NCBI GenBank assembly: GCA_035936835.1
Contig: DASYVT010000135.1
Coordinates: 1 to 64,000 of the forward strand
From: Candidatus Methylomirabilota bacterium
Lineage (GTDB): Bacteria > Methylomirabilota > Methylomirabilia > Rokubacteriales > CSP1-6
Direction: 5' to 3'
DNA: 64,000 nt
Both the position numbers and the translations under genes were made by a program. The notes beneath the pieces are model-generated. The model had not been told where the DNA came from and did no database searches. It saw nothing but the letters and a program-made list of their open reading frames with translations. Shown here piece after piece: positions 41,550-50,273 of this stretch (positions are counted from its first letter, which is position 1; every line of letters begins with the position of its first letter).

Positions 41550-42197
41550 ATGGACGCCGAAGTACGCGAGAAGATCCACCTGGAAATCCTCAAGCGCACC
41601 GGCGCCTACCACGCCAACGACCACATCCTCCTGCCGTCGGGGCAGCACACGAGCGAGTACATCGAAAAGACTCTGGTCACCACGGAGGCCTCCTTCACCG
41701 AAGGGCTGGGCGCCGTCATCGCCAAGCATTTCGCCCCGTGGCCTATCGACGTGGTGCTCTCGACCGGCCCCGGCGCGCTCATCCTCTCCCACTGCGTGGC
41801 GCGCGCCCACCCGTCGCGCCCCACCCTCATGTACGGCACCAAGGGCGTGAGCGCGGGGAAGCGCAAGGTGACGCTGCCTGCGGAGTTCCACCGGCTGATC
41901 CGCCCCGCCACCAAGGTGCTGATCGTGGAAGACCTCGTCAGCTCCGGCACCACGGTCAAGCTCTTGAGCGATCTCGTCGAGGAGCTGGGAGGGCAGGTCA
42001 TCGGCATCGGCGCCCTCTGGCGCCGCACGAAGAAGGCCGAGGTCGCGGGCAAGGAGATCTTCAGCCTCGTGAGCCGCGACTTCCCGACGTATCCGCCCGA
42101 GCAGTGCCCGATGTGCAAGAAGGGGATGGCGCTCAACCAGGAATTCGTCCGCCGTCGCGAGCACCGCAAGCCCTCCTCGGTGCGCGAGCCGAGCTAG
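41550..42197 (+). CDS. pyrE: Orotate phosphoribosyltransferase-like protein
   Basis: 215 residues from ATG 41550, chosen because a GAAGGAAAA site precedes it; ATG 41517 is the alternative. The type I PRTase fold has the PRPP loop VLIVEDLVSSGTTVKLL and an N-terminal LEILKRTGAYHANDH / LLPSGQHTSEYIEK typical of PyrE. The C-terminal extension PPEQCPMCKKGMALNQE has a CxxC pair not found in classical PyrE, so a related PRTase function is possible. The expected reaction joins orotate and PRPP to give OMP. It stands alone, divergent from tsaB. Confidence 0.82.
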   Translation: MDAEVREKIHLEILKRTGAYHANDHILLPSGQHTSEYIEKTLVTTEASFTEGLGAVIAKHFAPWPIDVVLSTGPGALILSHCVARAHPSRPTLMYGTKGVSAGKRKVTLPAEFHRLIRPATKVLIVEDLVSSGTTVKLLSDLVEELGGQVIGIGALWRRTKKAEVAGKEIFSLVSRDFPTYPPEQCPMCKKGMALNQEFVRRREHRKPSSVREPS

Positions 42198-42287
42198 GGC
42201 TCCGTCGGTGGCGCCGCGGCCCTCCAACCCCGCCCCCAAGATATGGGGTCCGATCGCCTTCTCGACACCGTATCGTGTATTTTCCCC

Positions 42288-42317
42288 TTGACACTCCTTG
42301 GGGCCTGCCCGTAGAGT
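42288..42317 (+). promoter_or_regulatory. Strong sigma70-type promoter for a 13-residue peptide gene
   Basis: A perfect TTGACA (42288-42293) and TAGAGT (42312-42317) are separated by 18 bp. This is the clearest standard promoter in the window, and it stands in front of a very short ORF. Confidence 0.75.
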
Positions 42318-42371
42318 CACGACAAGACCGACCTAACCGCGGGACGCGCGGGTGCGGGAGGGGGTGACACG

Positions 42372-42413
42372 ATGGCGAAAAAGAAGAAGGCAGCCAAGAA
42401 GAAGAAGAGGTAA
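42372..42413 (+). CDS. 13-residue lysine-rich peptide
   Basis: ATG 42372 opens MAKKKKAAKKKKR then TAA: 9 of 13 residues are basic. It lies 55 bp after the -10 of a strong promoter, has GGGAGGGGGTGACAC upstream (SD-like GGGAGG), and is followed by a terminator-like hairpin, so it forms a complete tiny transcription unit. Composition resembles the basic tails of histone-like or ribosomal proteins, so nucleic-acid binding is a reasonable guess. No family is claimed. Short length means chance cannot be excluded without expression data. Confidence 0.6.
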   Translation: MAKKKKAAKKKKR

Positions 42414-42431
42414 GGCGCCCGTTCTGGCGCT

Positions 42432-42462
42432 CGGCCCTGTCGGCCCCATCCCGGCAGGGCCG
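42432..42462 (+). terminator. Hairpin after the lysine-rich peptide gene
   Basis: An 8-bp stem CGGCCCTG / CAGGGCCG with a 15-nt loop starts 18 bp after the peptide's stop codon and ends 35 bp before the next gene. There is no T tract. Confidence 0.5.
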
Positions 42463-42497
42463 AACCATCTCCGGCGCCTCACGCGCACGACACTCCG

Positions 42498-43373
42498 ATG
42501 AGCCACCGAGACGCGTACATCCTGCTCTCACTGGTCGCCCTCCTTTGGGCCGGCAACTACCCCGTGAGCAAGATCGGTCTCGCCGAGCTGGGCCCGATCA
42601 CGCTGACGACCGCGCGCGCCGTGCTCGTGACACCCGTGCTCCTCCTCTTAGCAAGGCTTCTGCAGGGCCCCCTGCCGACCTTGAGGCGCAGCGACTACAC
42701 GACCTTCATCGTCCTCTCCCTGACCGGGCTCGTGGGCAACACGACGATCTGGTTCTGGGGGATGAAGTACACGAGCCCGATCAACGCGGGCATCCTGGGG
42801 GCGGCGGCTCCCGCCGTCGTCGCCGTGATCGGCGCGCTCTGGCTCGGCGATCGGATGTCGCGGGCGGGCATGGCGGGCATTGCGCTGACCGTGGCTGCCG
42901 TGGTCCTGACCATCTCTCACGGCTCGATCCAGACGCTGCAAACCCTTTCCTTCAACCACGGCGACCTGCTGATCCTGACCTCCGAGATCGGCTGGGTCAC
43001 CTACGCGCTCTACAGCCGGGCGACGACGACTCAGCTGGCGCCCGTGACCATCATGGCCGGGGCCCACGTGGTCTCCTCCGTGCTGCTGCTGCCCCTGGCG
43101 CTGGCCGTCGAGGGATGGACTCCGCTCACGCGCGCCGGCTGGGCCGGCTGGGGCGTGGTCCTCTACGGCGCCTTCCCGGTGACGCTCGGGCACCTCTGGT
43201 TCTACCAGGGCATCCGCACGGTGGGGGCAGGGCGGGCGGCGGTCTTCACCAATCTCATCCCATTCCTGGTGATCGGACTCTCGTGGGGGATCCTCGGCGA
43301 GCCCATCCGCTGGTATCACGCCGTCGGCGCCACCGTGGTGATCGCCGGCGTCGTCCTGACGACCCGGCGCTGA
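42498..43373 (+). CDS. EamA/DMT-superfamily transporter
   Basis: 291 residues with about ten membrane helices in two EamA repeats: YILLSLVALLWAGNYPVSKI opens the first, and GDLLILTSEIGWVTYALYSR the second. RTVGAGRAAVFTNLIPF and GEPIRWYHAVGATVVIAGV are typical of repeat 2. DMT proteins export amino acids or other metabolites across the inner membrane. The substrate is unknown. Confidence 0.9.
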   Translation: MSHRDAYILLSLVALLWAGNYPVSKIGLAELGPITLTTARAVLVTPVLLLLARLLQGPLPTLRRSDYTTFIVLSLTGLVGNTTIWFWGMKYTSPINAGILGAAAPAVVAVIGALWLGDRMSRAGMAGIALTVAAVVLTISHGSIQTLQTLSFNHGDLLILTSEIGWVTYALYSRATTTQLAPVTIMAGAHVVSSVLLLPLALAVEGWTPLTRAGWAGWGVVLYGAFPVTLGHLWFYQGIRTVGAGRAAVFTNLIPFLVIGLSWGILGEPIRWYHAVGATVVIAGVVLTTRR

Positions 43374-43565
43374 TCATTGAACCCGGGAAGGACGCGCCTT
43401 CGCCTAAGACGGCTTATACTCCAGACGACCGTTGCGCCGTGGTCATCGGGCTCCCCGGTCACGGAGCCGCTCCTTCGCCCAGTCGTGGTGGGAACCCAGG
43501 TGCGGCTCCGTGGGTTGGTTTGGCATATCCACGCAACTCCACCTTCATGGTCGAGGAGGTCCCGT

Positions 43566-44372
43566 ATGCGACGTCGCTTCGTCGTCCCCGCTGCGCTCGT
43601 GCTGGTGGCCCTGCTGTCAGCCGGGCCCGGGCAGGCCTACAACGGCGGCCCGCTGAGAAACGTGACGGACCTCACCCCGACCTGCGCCGGCTGCCATTCC
43701 TCTATGGGCAAGGAGCAGCTGCGCGTCGAGCCTGACGCCTTCGCGGCCAGCATGGTCGTCGAGAACCGCCACTACAAGGCGATCGAAGAGGGAGCCGGGC
43801 CGTACAAGGACATGAGCCCAGCCGACCGCCAGAAGCTCCTGGCGGACGTGAAGCTGATGGACCAGAACGCCTCGGCCGCGCTCTCGGCGCCACCCACCCT
43901 CAAGCCCGGCCAGGAGGCCCAGATCACCGCGACCGTGCGCGGCGGACACGGCGTGGTCGGCGTCTGGCTGATGGAGAGCGACCTCAGACTGCAGGGACGC
44001 CCGGTCAGTGCCGACGGCTGGTTCATCGTCGGCGCGCCCAAGGTGTGGGGCGGCGACGGCAAGGAGCAGGCGAAGTGGGTGGACAGCCGCGGGCCGGGGC
44101 TCAAGAAGAATCTCAATTCCGTGCTGATCTTCGACCAGCAGGCGGATCTCGCCGCCAAGAAGTTCCCCGAAGGCAAGGTCACGTGGACCGTGCAGGCGCC
44201 TCACGCGCCGGGCACCTACACCCTGGCCGTCGCGTTCCACTACGGCACGGAGAAGGCCTCGTCGGTCGGCACCGTGACAACGGTCGCGGGTGCCATTCTC
44301 CCGAGAGGCGGCCCGGGCGGCCCGTCGGGCCACATCCTCTTCTCCAAGCCCATCACCGTCACGGTCCGGTAG
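43566..44372 (+). CDS. Periplasmic monoheme c-type cytochrome with beta domain
   Basis: 268 residues from ATG 43566 (GAGGAGGTCCCGT upstream). A signal peptide (VVPAALVLVALLSAGPGQA) is followed by one heme c site (TPTCAGCHSSM). The C-terminal 150 residues are a beta-sandwich-like domain (LKPGQEAQITATVRGGHGVV, APGTYTLAVAFHYG) and lack further heme motifs. The next gene, a membrane pentaheme cytochrome, starts 19 bp later, so the two probably form an electron-transfer pair. Partner enzyme unknown. Confidence 0.82.
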   Translation: MRRRFVVPAALVLVALLSAGPGQAYNGGPLRNVTDLTPTCAGCHSSMGKEQLRVEPDAFAASMVVENRHYKAIEEGAGPYKDMSPADRQKLLADVKLMDQNASAALSAPPTLKPGQEAQITATVRGGHGVVGVWLMESDLRLQGRPVSADGWFIVGAPKVWGGDGKEQAKWVDSRGPGLKKNLNSVLIFDQQADLAAKKFPEGKVTWTVQAPHAPGTYTLAVAFHYGTEKASSVGTVTTVAGAILPRGGPGGPSGHILFSKPITVTVR

Positions 44373-44391
44373 GACAAGCCAGGCCCCGCCG

Positions 44392-44976
44392 GTGCGCCGC
44401 CGCACGTTCGGATGGTGCGCCATCGCCCTGGCGGGGCTCGCGTTGATCGCGAGCATCACATTCGCCGGCGTGATCACCAAGGAGCGCGACAACCGCTTCT
44501 GCTTTGCCTGCCACCTGCACGAGGAGAAGTTCAAGCGCTTCACCTCGGTCCCCTTCACCGACCTCACCGGCCCGCACCACGCCGAGCGCGTGCGCTGCAT
44601 CGACTGCCACGGCGGGGCCGACGTGGTGATGCGCCTGCGCGTGTGGTCCCTCGCGGCCATGGATACGGGCAAGTTCCTGGTGGGGAGCTACCGCGAGCCC
44701 GACCACATGAGGCTCGCGCTCCGCCCGAAGGAGTGCACCCAGTGCCACACCCCGATCCTCAAGCGACAGCCGGCGCTCACGGCCGAGCAGGAGGAGGCGC
44801 TGGAGGGGCGCGCGGGCAACGCGTACCACGCGATTCGGCCCCACGACAGTGTCCGGACAACCTGCGTGCAGTGTCACACCTCGCATACCACGGACGGCGA
44901 CCCCAAGGCCCAGTTCATCGCCCGAAAGCGCGTGGAGCCGATCTGCCGCGAGTGCCACAAGACCCTCGGCGAGTGA
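44392..44976 (+). CDS. NapC/NirT-like membrane-anchored pentaheme cytochrome
   Basis: 194 residues, GTG start at 44392. One N-terminal membrane helix (CAIALAGLALIASITFAGV) is followed by five heme c motifs: CFACH, CIDCH, CTQCH, CVQCH and CRECH. Extra His residues could be distal ligands. NapC/NirT-type proteins take electrons from quinol and pass them to periplasmic reductases or cytochromes. The natural partner is the monoheme cytochrome just upstream. No reductase gene is in view. Confidence 0.85.
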   Translation: MRRRTFGWCAIALAGLALIASITFAGVITKERDNRFCFACHLHEEKFKRFTSVPFTDLTGPHHAERVRCIDCHGGADVVMRLRVWSLAAMDTGKFLVGSYREPDHMRLALRPKECTQCHTPILKRQPALTAEQEEALEGRAGNAYHAIRPHDSVRTTCVQCHTSHTTDGDPKAQFIARKRVEPICRECHKTLGE

Positions 44977-45016
44977 GAGGAGGCCAGCGTGTACCGCGTG
45001 ACGGGAGCCCGCGCGG

Positions 45017-45520
45017 CTACTTCTTGGGGGCGGGCTTGGGAGCGGGCTTCGCGGCTTTCGGCTTGTCGCCTTCCTTGATGAGCCCCTTGACCTCGTCCAT
45101 GAACTGGCTGATGTCCTTGAACTGCCGGTAGACGGACGCGAAGCGGACGTAGGCGACCTGGTCGAGCTTCTGGAGGTGCTCCATGACCACCTCGCCCAGC
45201 TCGAGGCTCGTGATCTCCTTCTCGGCCCGCTCGTGGAGCTTCGCCTCGATGTCGGCGACGACGTCATCGACGGCCTGGACTCCCACGGAGCGCTTCTCGC
45301 AGGCCTTGAGAATGGAGCCGCGCAGCTTCTGGCGGTCGAAGGGCTCGCGGCGGCCGTCCCGCTTGACCACGTGGGGCAGCACGTCCTCGATGTACTCGTA
45401 CGTCGTGTAGCGGCGGTGGCACTTGAGGCACTCGCGGCGCCGGCGGATGAACTCCCCTTCCCGTCCCACCCGCGAGTCGACCACGCGGTCCTCGGGATGT
45501 CCGCAGAACGGGCACTTCAT
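45017..45520 (-). CDS. nrdR: Transcriptional repressor NrdR
   Basis: 167 residues. The zinc ribbon [15 protein letters not shown] ... [12 protein letters not shown] is followed by an ATP-cone ([20 protein letters not shown]), the NrdR layout. NrdR represses ribonucleotide reductase genes in response to dATP/ATP. A Lys/Ala/Pro-rich tail ([15 protein letters not shown]) extends beyond the usual roughly 150 residues. Its ATG overlaps the glyA stop (ATGA). Confidence 0.96.
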   Translation of the reverse strand: MKCPFCGHPEDRVVDSRVGREGEFIRRRRECLKCHRRYTTYEYIEDVLPHVVKRDGRREPFDRQKLRGSILKACEKRSVGVQAVDDVVADIEAKLHERAEKEITSLELGEVVMEHLQKLDQVAYVRFASVYRQFKDISQFMDEVKGLIKEGDKPKAAKPAPKPAPKK

Positions 45521-46764
45521 CTCAGGCGCTCAGGGTAGAGCGGGAAGCGGTTCGTCAGCTCCTGGACCTCGCTGCGCACCGCGGCCTCCACGGAGCCGTT
45601 GCCGAGGTTGGTCAGGACGCGGTCGATAAGCATGGCGATCTGCGCCATTTCGGCCTCGGCCATGCCGCGCGTGGTGACGGCGGGCGTCCCGATGCGGACG
45701 CCGCTCGTGACCATGGGGCCCTTGGTGTCGAAGGGGATGCCATTCTTGTTGACCGTGATCCAGGCGCGGTCGAGCGCCTCCTGCGCGTCCTTGCCCGTGA
45801 CACCCTTCCCCGTGAGGTCCACCAGCAGGAGGTGGGTGTCGGTGCCACCGGAGACCAGCCGGTAGCCGCGCGCGAGCATCGCGTCCGCCAGCGCGCGCGC
45901 GTTTCTGACGATCTGCCCCTGATAGGCGCGCCACTCCGGCGTCTGGGCTTCGCGGAAGGCGACGGCCTTGGCCGCGATGACGTGCATGAGCGGCCCGCCC
46001 TGTATGCCGGGCAGAACGGAGCGGTCCAGATCTTTCGCGTACCGTTCAAGGCACATGACCATGCCGCCGCGCGGGCCCCGGAGCGTCTTGTGCGTGGTCG
46101 TGGTCACGAAGTCGGCGTAGGGCACTGGCGACGGGTGCAGCCCGGCTGCGACAAGTCCCGCCGGATGAGCGATGTCGGCCATCAGCGCAGCCCCCGCCTC
46201 GTCGGCAATCTCGCGGAAGGGCTTGAAGTCGATGGCGCGAGGGAAGGCCGAGCCGCCCGCGATGATGAGCTTCGGCCTGTGCTGCTTCGCCAGGTCCCGC
46301 ACCTGGTCCATGTCGATGCGCTCGGTGTCCTTCGTGACGCCGTAGGACACGATCGTGTAGAGCCGCCCCGAGAAGTTCATCGGGCTGCCGGCCGTGAGGT
46401 GTCCGCCGTGCGCCAGGTTGGGTCCGAGCACGGTGTCACCCGGCTTGAGGAGCGTGAAGTACACGGCCATGTTCGCCTGGGAGCCCGAGTGAGGCTGGAC
46501 GTTGACGTGCTCGGCGCCGAAGAGCTCCTTGCCGCGGCTGATCGCCAGCTCCTCCGCCACGTCCACGTACTCGCAGCCGCCGTAGTAGCGCTTGCCCGGG
46601 TACCCCTCAGCGTACTTGTTGGTCATCACCGACCCGACGGCCTCGAGGACGGCCTCGGAGACGAAGTTCTCTGACGCGATCAGCTCGAGGTTGCGCGACT
46701 GGCGCACGGTCTCGTCGCGGATCACCTTGGCGATGTCGGGATCGACCTGCTCGAGCCGGTTCAC
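45517..46764 (-). CDS. glyA: Serine hydroxymethyltransferase
   Basis: 415 residues from GTG 46764 (GTGA overlap with rpiB). Landmarks are [51 protein letters not shown] and the PLP-lysine motif [15 protein letters not shown]. It interconverts serine and glycine with tetrahydrofolate and so supplies one-carbon units, including to the PurN and PurH steps encoded in the same window. Confidence 0.97.
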   Translation of the reverse strand: MNRLEQVDPDIAKVIRDETVRQSRNLELIASENFVSEAVLEAVGSVMTNKYAEGYPGKRYYGGCEYVDVAEELAISRGKELFGAEHVNVQPHSGSQANMAVYFTLLKPGDTVLGPNLAHGGHLTAGSPMNFSGRLYTIVSYGVTKDTERIDMDQVRDLAKQHRPKLIIAGGSAFPRAIDFKPFREIADEAGAALMADIAHPAGLVAAGLHPSPVPYADFVTTTTHKTLRGPRGGMVMCLERYAKDLDRSVLPGIQGGPLMHVIAAKAVAFREAQTPEWRAYQGQIVRNARALADAMLARGYRLVSGGTDTHLLLVDLTGKGVTGKDAQEALDRAWITVNKNGIPFDTKGPMVTSGVRIGTPAVTTRGMAEAEMAQIAMLIDRVLTNLGNGSVEAAVRSEVQELTNRFPLYPERLR

Positions 46765-47228
46765 GCCGCTCCCTCCCGGCCGCCGCGGCGACCTTCCATG
46801 TCGGCGATCTTGTCGACACGCCGGGCGTGGCGGCCGCCGGCGAAGGCCGTCTCCAGCCACACCCGGAGCATCTCCTGCCCCGTGTCCGAATCGATCATGC
46901 GCCCCGCGAGGGTCAGGACGTTGGCGTCGTTGTGCTCGCGGCTCATGCGCGCCGTGTAAGCATCCCCGCAGAGGGCGGCCCGCACTCCGGCGACCTTGTT
47001 GGCGGCGATGGCCATGCCGATCCCGGTGCCGCAGACGAGCACGCCGCGATCCACCTTGCCGACGGCGACGGCCTCGGCCACCTGCGCGGCGTAGTCGGGA
47101 TAGTCGACGGAATCGGGCGAGTGGGTGCCGAAGTCGAGGACCTGGTAACCGGCCTCCATGAGCCAGCCCTTGAGCGCTTCCTTGAGCTCCCAACCGGCGT
47201 GATCGGCCCCAAGGGCGACGGACAACAT
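46761..47228 (-). CDS. rpiB: Ribose-5-phosphate isomerase B
   Basis: 155 residues. The RpiB/LacAB fold begins [20 protein letters not shown]; the catalytic region is [26 protein letters not shown] (Cys base) and [15 protein letters not shown]. It interconverts ribose 5-phosphate and ribulose 5-phosphate, thereby feeding PRPP. The rpiB-glyA-nrdR order is a common operon. Confidence 0.96.
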   Translation of the reverse strand: MLSVALGADHAGWELKEALKGWLMEAGYQVLDFGTHSPDSVDYPDYAAQVAEAVAVGKVDRGVLVCGTGIGMAIAANKVAGVRAALCGDAYTARMSREHNDANVLTLAGRMIDSDTGQEMLRVWLETAFAGGRHARRVDKIADMEGRRGGREGAA

Positions 47229-47297
47229 TTCGGCCTCACGTTACGCTCTGTCGGGGTCGGGTGTCAAGACGCCCCAAGATGTGGGGCTTGGGAGCGC

Positions 47298-48518
47298 TCA
47301 GCCGGCGGTGGGTCCGCCGGCCCGCACGCGGGAGAGGAGGCCGAAGCCGATCAGGAAGAAGAGCCCGATCGCGACGATACCGAGCCGCTGGTTGCCGCCG
47401 GCCGCGTGCGAGATCCCGCCGAAGACGAGCGGACCCATGACGGCGGCGCTCTTGCCGCAGAGGCTGTAGAAGCCGAAGATCTCGGCCTCCATGCCGCGCG
47501 GGATCAGCGTGCTGAGGAACGTCCGGCTCGCCGCCTGGACGGCCCCGAGTCCCGTGCCTGCCACGACGGCCAGCACCCAGAACTGCCCCGGCGTCTCAAC
47601 GAAGTAGGCCGCGATGACGATGGCGGTCCACTGGAAGAGGGTCACCATCACCACACGCTTGGGGCCGAGCCGGTCGGTCGGCCTGGCCCAGGCGAGCGCC
47701 CCTAGGAGCGCGGAGACCTGGACAACAATGTACAGCACGATGAGGCGGTCCATGGGGAAGCCCAGCGTCTGGGCGGCAAAGATGGCAGAGAAGCCCACCA
47801 CGGTGTTGACGCCGTCCTCGTACAGGAAGTAGGCGCCGAGGAAGCGGCGCAGGTCCCGGAGCCCCAGGATCTTGCGGGCCGTGGCGAGCACGTCCGCCCA
47901 ACCCTGGCGCGCCGCCGCGAGGACGGGCAGCCTGCCGCGCGGCGGCTGGGGCAGCAAGACGAAGGCGGGCAGCGAGAAGACGGCGAAGAGCGCGGCCGCG
48001 CAGAGAAACGCGCCCCCGTAGGCCTTGGCGCGCACGAAAGGCAGCGCCGCCAGGAGCGCCGCGATGGAGCCCGCGTAGCCGACGGCGAAGCCCCACGCCG
48101 ACACGCGCCCCTGGTGGCTGCGCGGCGCGAGCTCGGGCAGGTAGGCATTGTAGTAGACGAGGGCGCTCTCGTAGCCCACGTTGCCGAGCACGCCCAGGAC
48201 GAATCCCCAGACGACCATGCCGGGCTCGACCGTGGCCATGAGCGCGGTCGCTGTCACCGACAGCGCCGTGAAGCCGATGAAGAGCGGGCGCCGTATGCCC
48301 GCGCGGTCGGCGATCCCGCCGAGGAAAGGCGACGTGACGGCGACGATCGCCATGGAGACCGAGATGACGCGCCCCCACCAGAGGTCGCCCGCTCCCGCGT
48401 CGTTGCCCACGACGCCCATCGCGTAGTAAGCGGCATAGATCGTGGCAAAGATGACGGCCGCAAACGCCGAGTTGGCGAAGTCGTAGAGCGTCCAAACGAC
48501 GACGGCGCGGGTCTTCAT
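47298..48518 (-). CDS. MFS transporter (UMF1/Atg22-like)
   Basis: 406 residues with twelve predicted helices. The start VVWTLYDFANSAFAAVIFATIYAAYY is the signature of the UMF1/Atg22-like branch of the major facilitator superfamily, followed by GGIADRAGIRRP and later FEA-like QAASRTFLSTLIPRGMEAEIFGFY. The substrate is unknown; relatives are proposed to export small metabolites. The ATG overlaps the preceding gene's stop (ATGA). Confidence 0.88.
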   Translation of the reverse strand: MKTRAVVVWTLYDFANSAFAAVIFATIYAAYYAMGVVGNDAGAGDLWWGRVISVSMAIVAVTSPFLGGIADRAGIRRPLFIGFTALSVTATALMATVEPGMVVWGFVLGVLGNVGYESALVYYNAYLPELAPRSHQGRVSAWGFAVGYAGSIAALLAALPFVRAKAYGGAFLCAAALFAVFSLPAFVLLPQPPRGRLPVLAAARQGWADVLATARKILGLRDLRRFLGAYFLYEDGVNTVVGFSAIFAAQTLGFPMDRLIVLYIVVQVSALLGALAWARPTDRLGPKRVVMVTLFQWTAIVIAAYFVETPGQFWVLAVVAGTGLGAVQAASRTFLSTLIPRGMEAEIFGFYSLCGKSAAVMGPLVFGGISHAAGGNQRLGIVAIGLFFLIGFGLLSRVRAGGPTAG

Positions 48519-48898
48519 CGCGCGGTCTTCTCCAGCACGGGTTCCGGCACCAGGCGCAGGAGATCCTGAAACTCCGTCATGATCGCGCGGCGGCGCGCGA
48601 CCAGGTGCGCGCGAAGGTCGCGGTCAACCAGGACCGTCAGGAGACCGCGCGCCTCGCGCCGGACCCGGTGGAGCCGCTCCGTCCAGGACAGCGCGAAGAA
48701 GCCCGTCGGGAGCAGCGCCATGAGGATCTCGTCCATCAGACCTTGATGGTGGCTGGCCGCCACGACGCGGGGGCCGGACAGCGGCACCCGCTCGAGCCCC
48801 GCCACCTCGGCGCGCCGGTAGAAGAGGCCGGCCAGGAATCGCGCCAGCGACCGGAAGATCCGGTAGCCGGCAGGCTCAGCCCCAGGGGGCTCAGCCAA
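48515..48898 (-). CDS. Short PlsC-like acyltransferase (C-terminal part missing)
   Basis: 127 residues from TTG 48898, overlapping the beta-CASP gene's stop by 8 bp. GPRVVAASHHQGLMDEILMA holds an HX4D motif (His-QGLM-Asp) like the catalytic block of glycerol-3-phosphate and lysophosphatidate acyltransferases. The second block (FPEGTRS) is missing and the protein is about 100 residues shorter than PlsC. It may be a truncated gene or a reduced acyltransferase. Coupling to the neighbours on both sides suggests it is still translated. Confidence 0.62.
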   Translation of the reverse strand: MAEPPGAEPAGYRIFRSLARFLAGLFYRRAEVAGLERVPLSGPRVVAASHHQGLMDEILMALLPTGFFALSWTERLHRVRREARGLLTVLVDRDLRAHLVARRRAIMTEFQDLLRLVPEPVLEKTAR

Positions 48899-50273
48899 GG
48901 TCGACGCGCTGCCCGTCTTGCGCCACGACGGCGCGCCACTTGAGCTGCGAGGCGATCAGCGCCTGGAGCGCCGCGGCCGCGTCGGGCTCGCCGTGGACGA
49001 TGTAGGTCGTCTCGGGCGGACGCGTGAATCCGCCGAGCCAGCGGAGGATCTCGCCCTGGTCGGCGTGGGCCGAATAGGAATCGCTGACCATGATGGCCGC
49101 GCGCACGGGCACGCTCTGCCCGAGCATCTTCATCTCGCGCGCGCCTTCTCTCAGCAGGCGGCCGCGGGTGCCTGCGGCCTGGTACCCGACGAAGAGCACC
49201 GTGGTGCGCTCGTCCGGGAGCCGGCGGACGAAGTGGTGGAGGATGCGGCCGCCCGTCGCCATGCCGCTGCCGGCGATGATGATGCCGGGGCCGTCGGTGT
49301 CGTTCAGGCGCTTGGAGTCATCCGGCGTCTTGCAGATGCGCAGCTGCTTCGGCGCGAAGGGGCGCTCACCCGAGGCCTCGACGCGCTTGAGGTCCTGGTC
49401 GTGCTCCTCGGGATGCCGCGCGTAGATCGCGGTCGCCTCGATGGCCATCGGGCTGTCGAGGTAGACGGGCAGCGAGGGGATGCGAGCGGCGTCTTCGAGC
49501 TCGCGCAGATCGTAGAGGATCTCCTGCGAGCGCCCGACCGCGAAGGCCGGGATCAGGAGCCAGCCCTTCTTCTGGACTGTTCGCTGGACGGCGGCTGTGA
49601 GTCGGTCGCGGTGGTCGTCGGCCGGATGGAGGCGGTTGCCGTAGGTTGACTCGACCAGCAGCACGTCGGCCGCGGGCACGGGATCCGGGTCGCGCATGAT
49701 GGGCACGCCGTAGCGGCCCAGGTCGCCCGAGAACACGAGGGTCCGCCCGTCGACCGAGACCTCGACCAGCCCCGCGCCCAGGATATGCCCGGAGTTGATG
49801 AAGCGCGCGCTGACGCCCTGCGCCGGGCTGAAGCTGTCGTAGAAGCCGACGGACCTGACCTGGGTCAGGACCTGATCCGCGTCCGCGGTGGTGAAGAGCG
49901 GCAGCGCGGGCTGGTGCTTCGACGTCTGGTGGCGGTTGGCGAACTGGGCCTCTTCTTCCTGAAGACGCGCGGCGTCGGGCAGCATGATCTTGAGGAGGTC
50001 GGCGGTGCCCGGCGTGCAGTAGATCGACCCCCTGAAGCCCTCACGGCCGAGGCGCGGGAGCGCGCCCGAGTGGTCGATGTGAGCGTGGCTCAGGAGGACG
50101 CCGCCGATGGACGCCGCAGGCACGGGGCACGGCGCCCAGTTGCGCAGACGCAGCTCCTTGAGTCCCTGGAACAGGCCGCAGTCGAGGAGGAGGCGCGTCT
50201 GCCCCGATTGAAGGAAATGCTTGGAGCCCGTGACGGTCCCGGCTGCTCCCAAAAAGGTGAGCGTCGCGCTCAT
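48891..50273 (-). CDS. Beta-CASP metallo-beta-lactamase RNA nuclease
   Basis: 460 residues. The metallo-beta-lactamase core has LSHAHIDHSGALPRL (motif 2), INSGHILGAG (motif 3 His) and SGDLGRYG (motif 4 Asp). The beta-CASP insert has ESTYGNR, SPMAIEATAIYARHPE and IIIAGSGMATGGRILHH, and a final SDSYSAHADQGEI carries the C-terminal His. This matches RNA-processing endo/exonucleases of the YsiM/CPSF73-like group. It starts at the stop of thiI (4-bp overlap). Confidence 0.93.
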   Translation of the reverse strand: MSATLTFLGAAGTVTGSKHFLQSGQTRLLLDCGLFQGLKELRLRNWAPCPVPAASIGGVLLSHAHIDHSGALPRLGREGFRGSIYCTPGTADLLKIMLPDAARLQEEEAQFANRHQTSKHQPALPLFTTADADQVLTQVRSVGFYDSFSPAQGVSARFINSGHILGAGLVEVSVDGRTLVFSGDLGRYGVPIMRDPDPVPAADVLLVESTYGNRLHPADDHRDRLTAAVQRTVQKKGWLLIPAFAVGRSQEILYDLRELEDAARIPSLPVYLDSPMAIEATAIYARHPEEHDQDLKRVEASGERPFAPKQLRICKTPDDSKRLNDTDGPGIIIAGSGMATGGRILHHFVRRLPDERTTVLFVGYQAAGTRGRLLREGAREMKMLGQSVPVRAAIMVSDSYSAHADQGEILRWLGGFTRPPETTYIVHGEPDAAAALQALIASQLKWRAVVAQDGQRVDLG

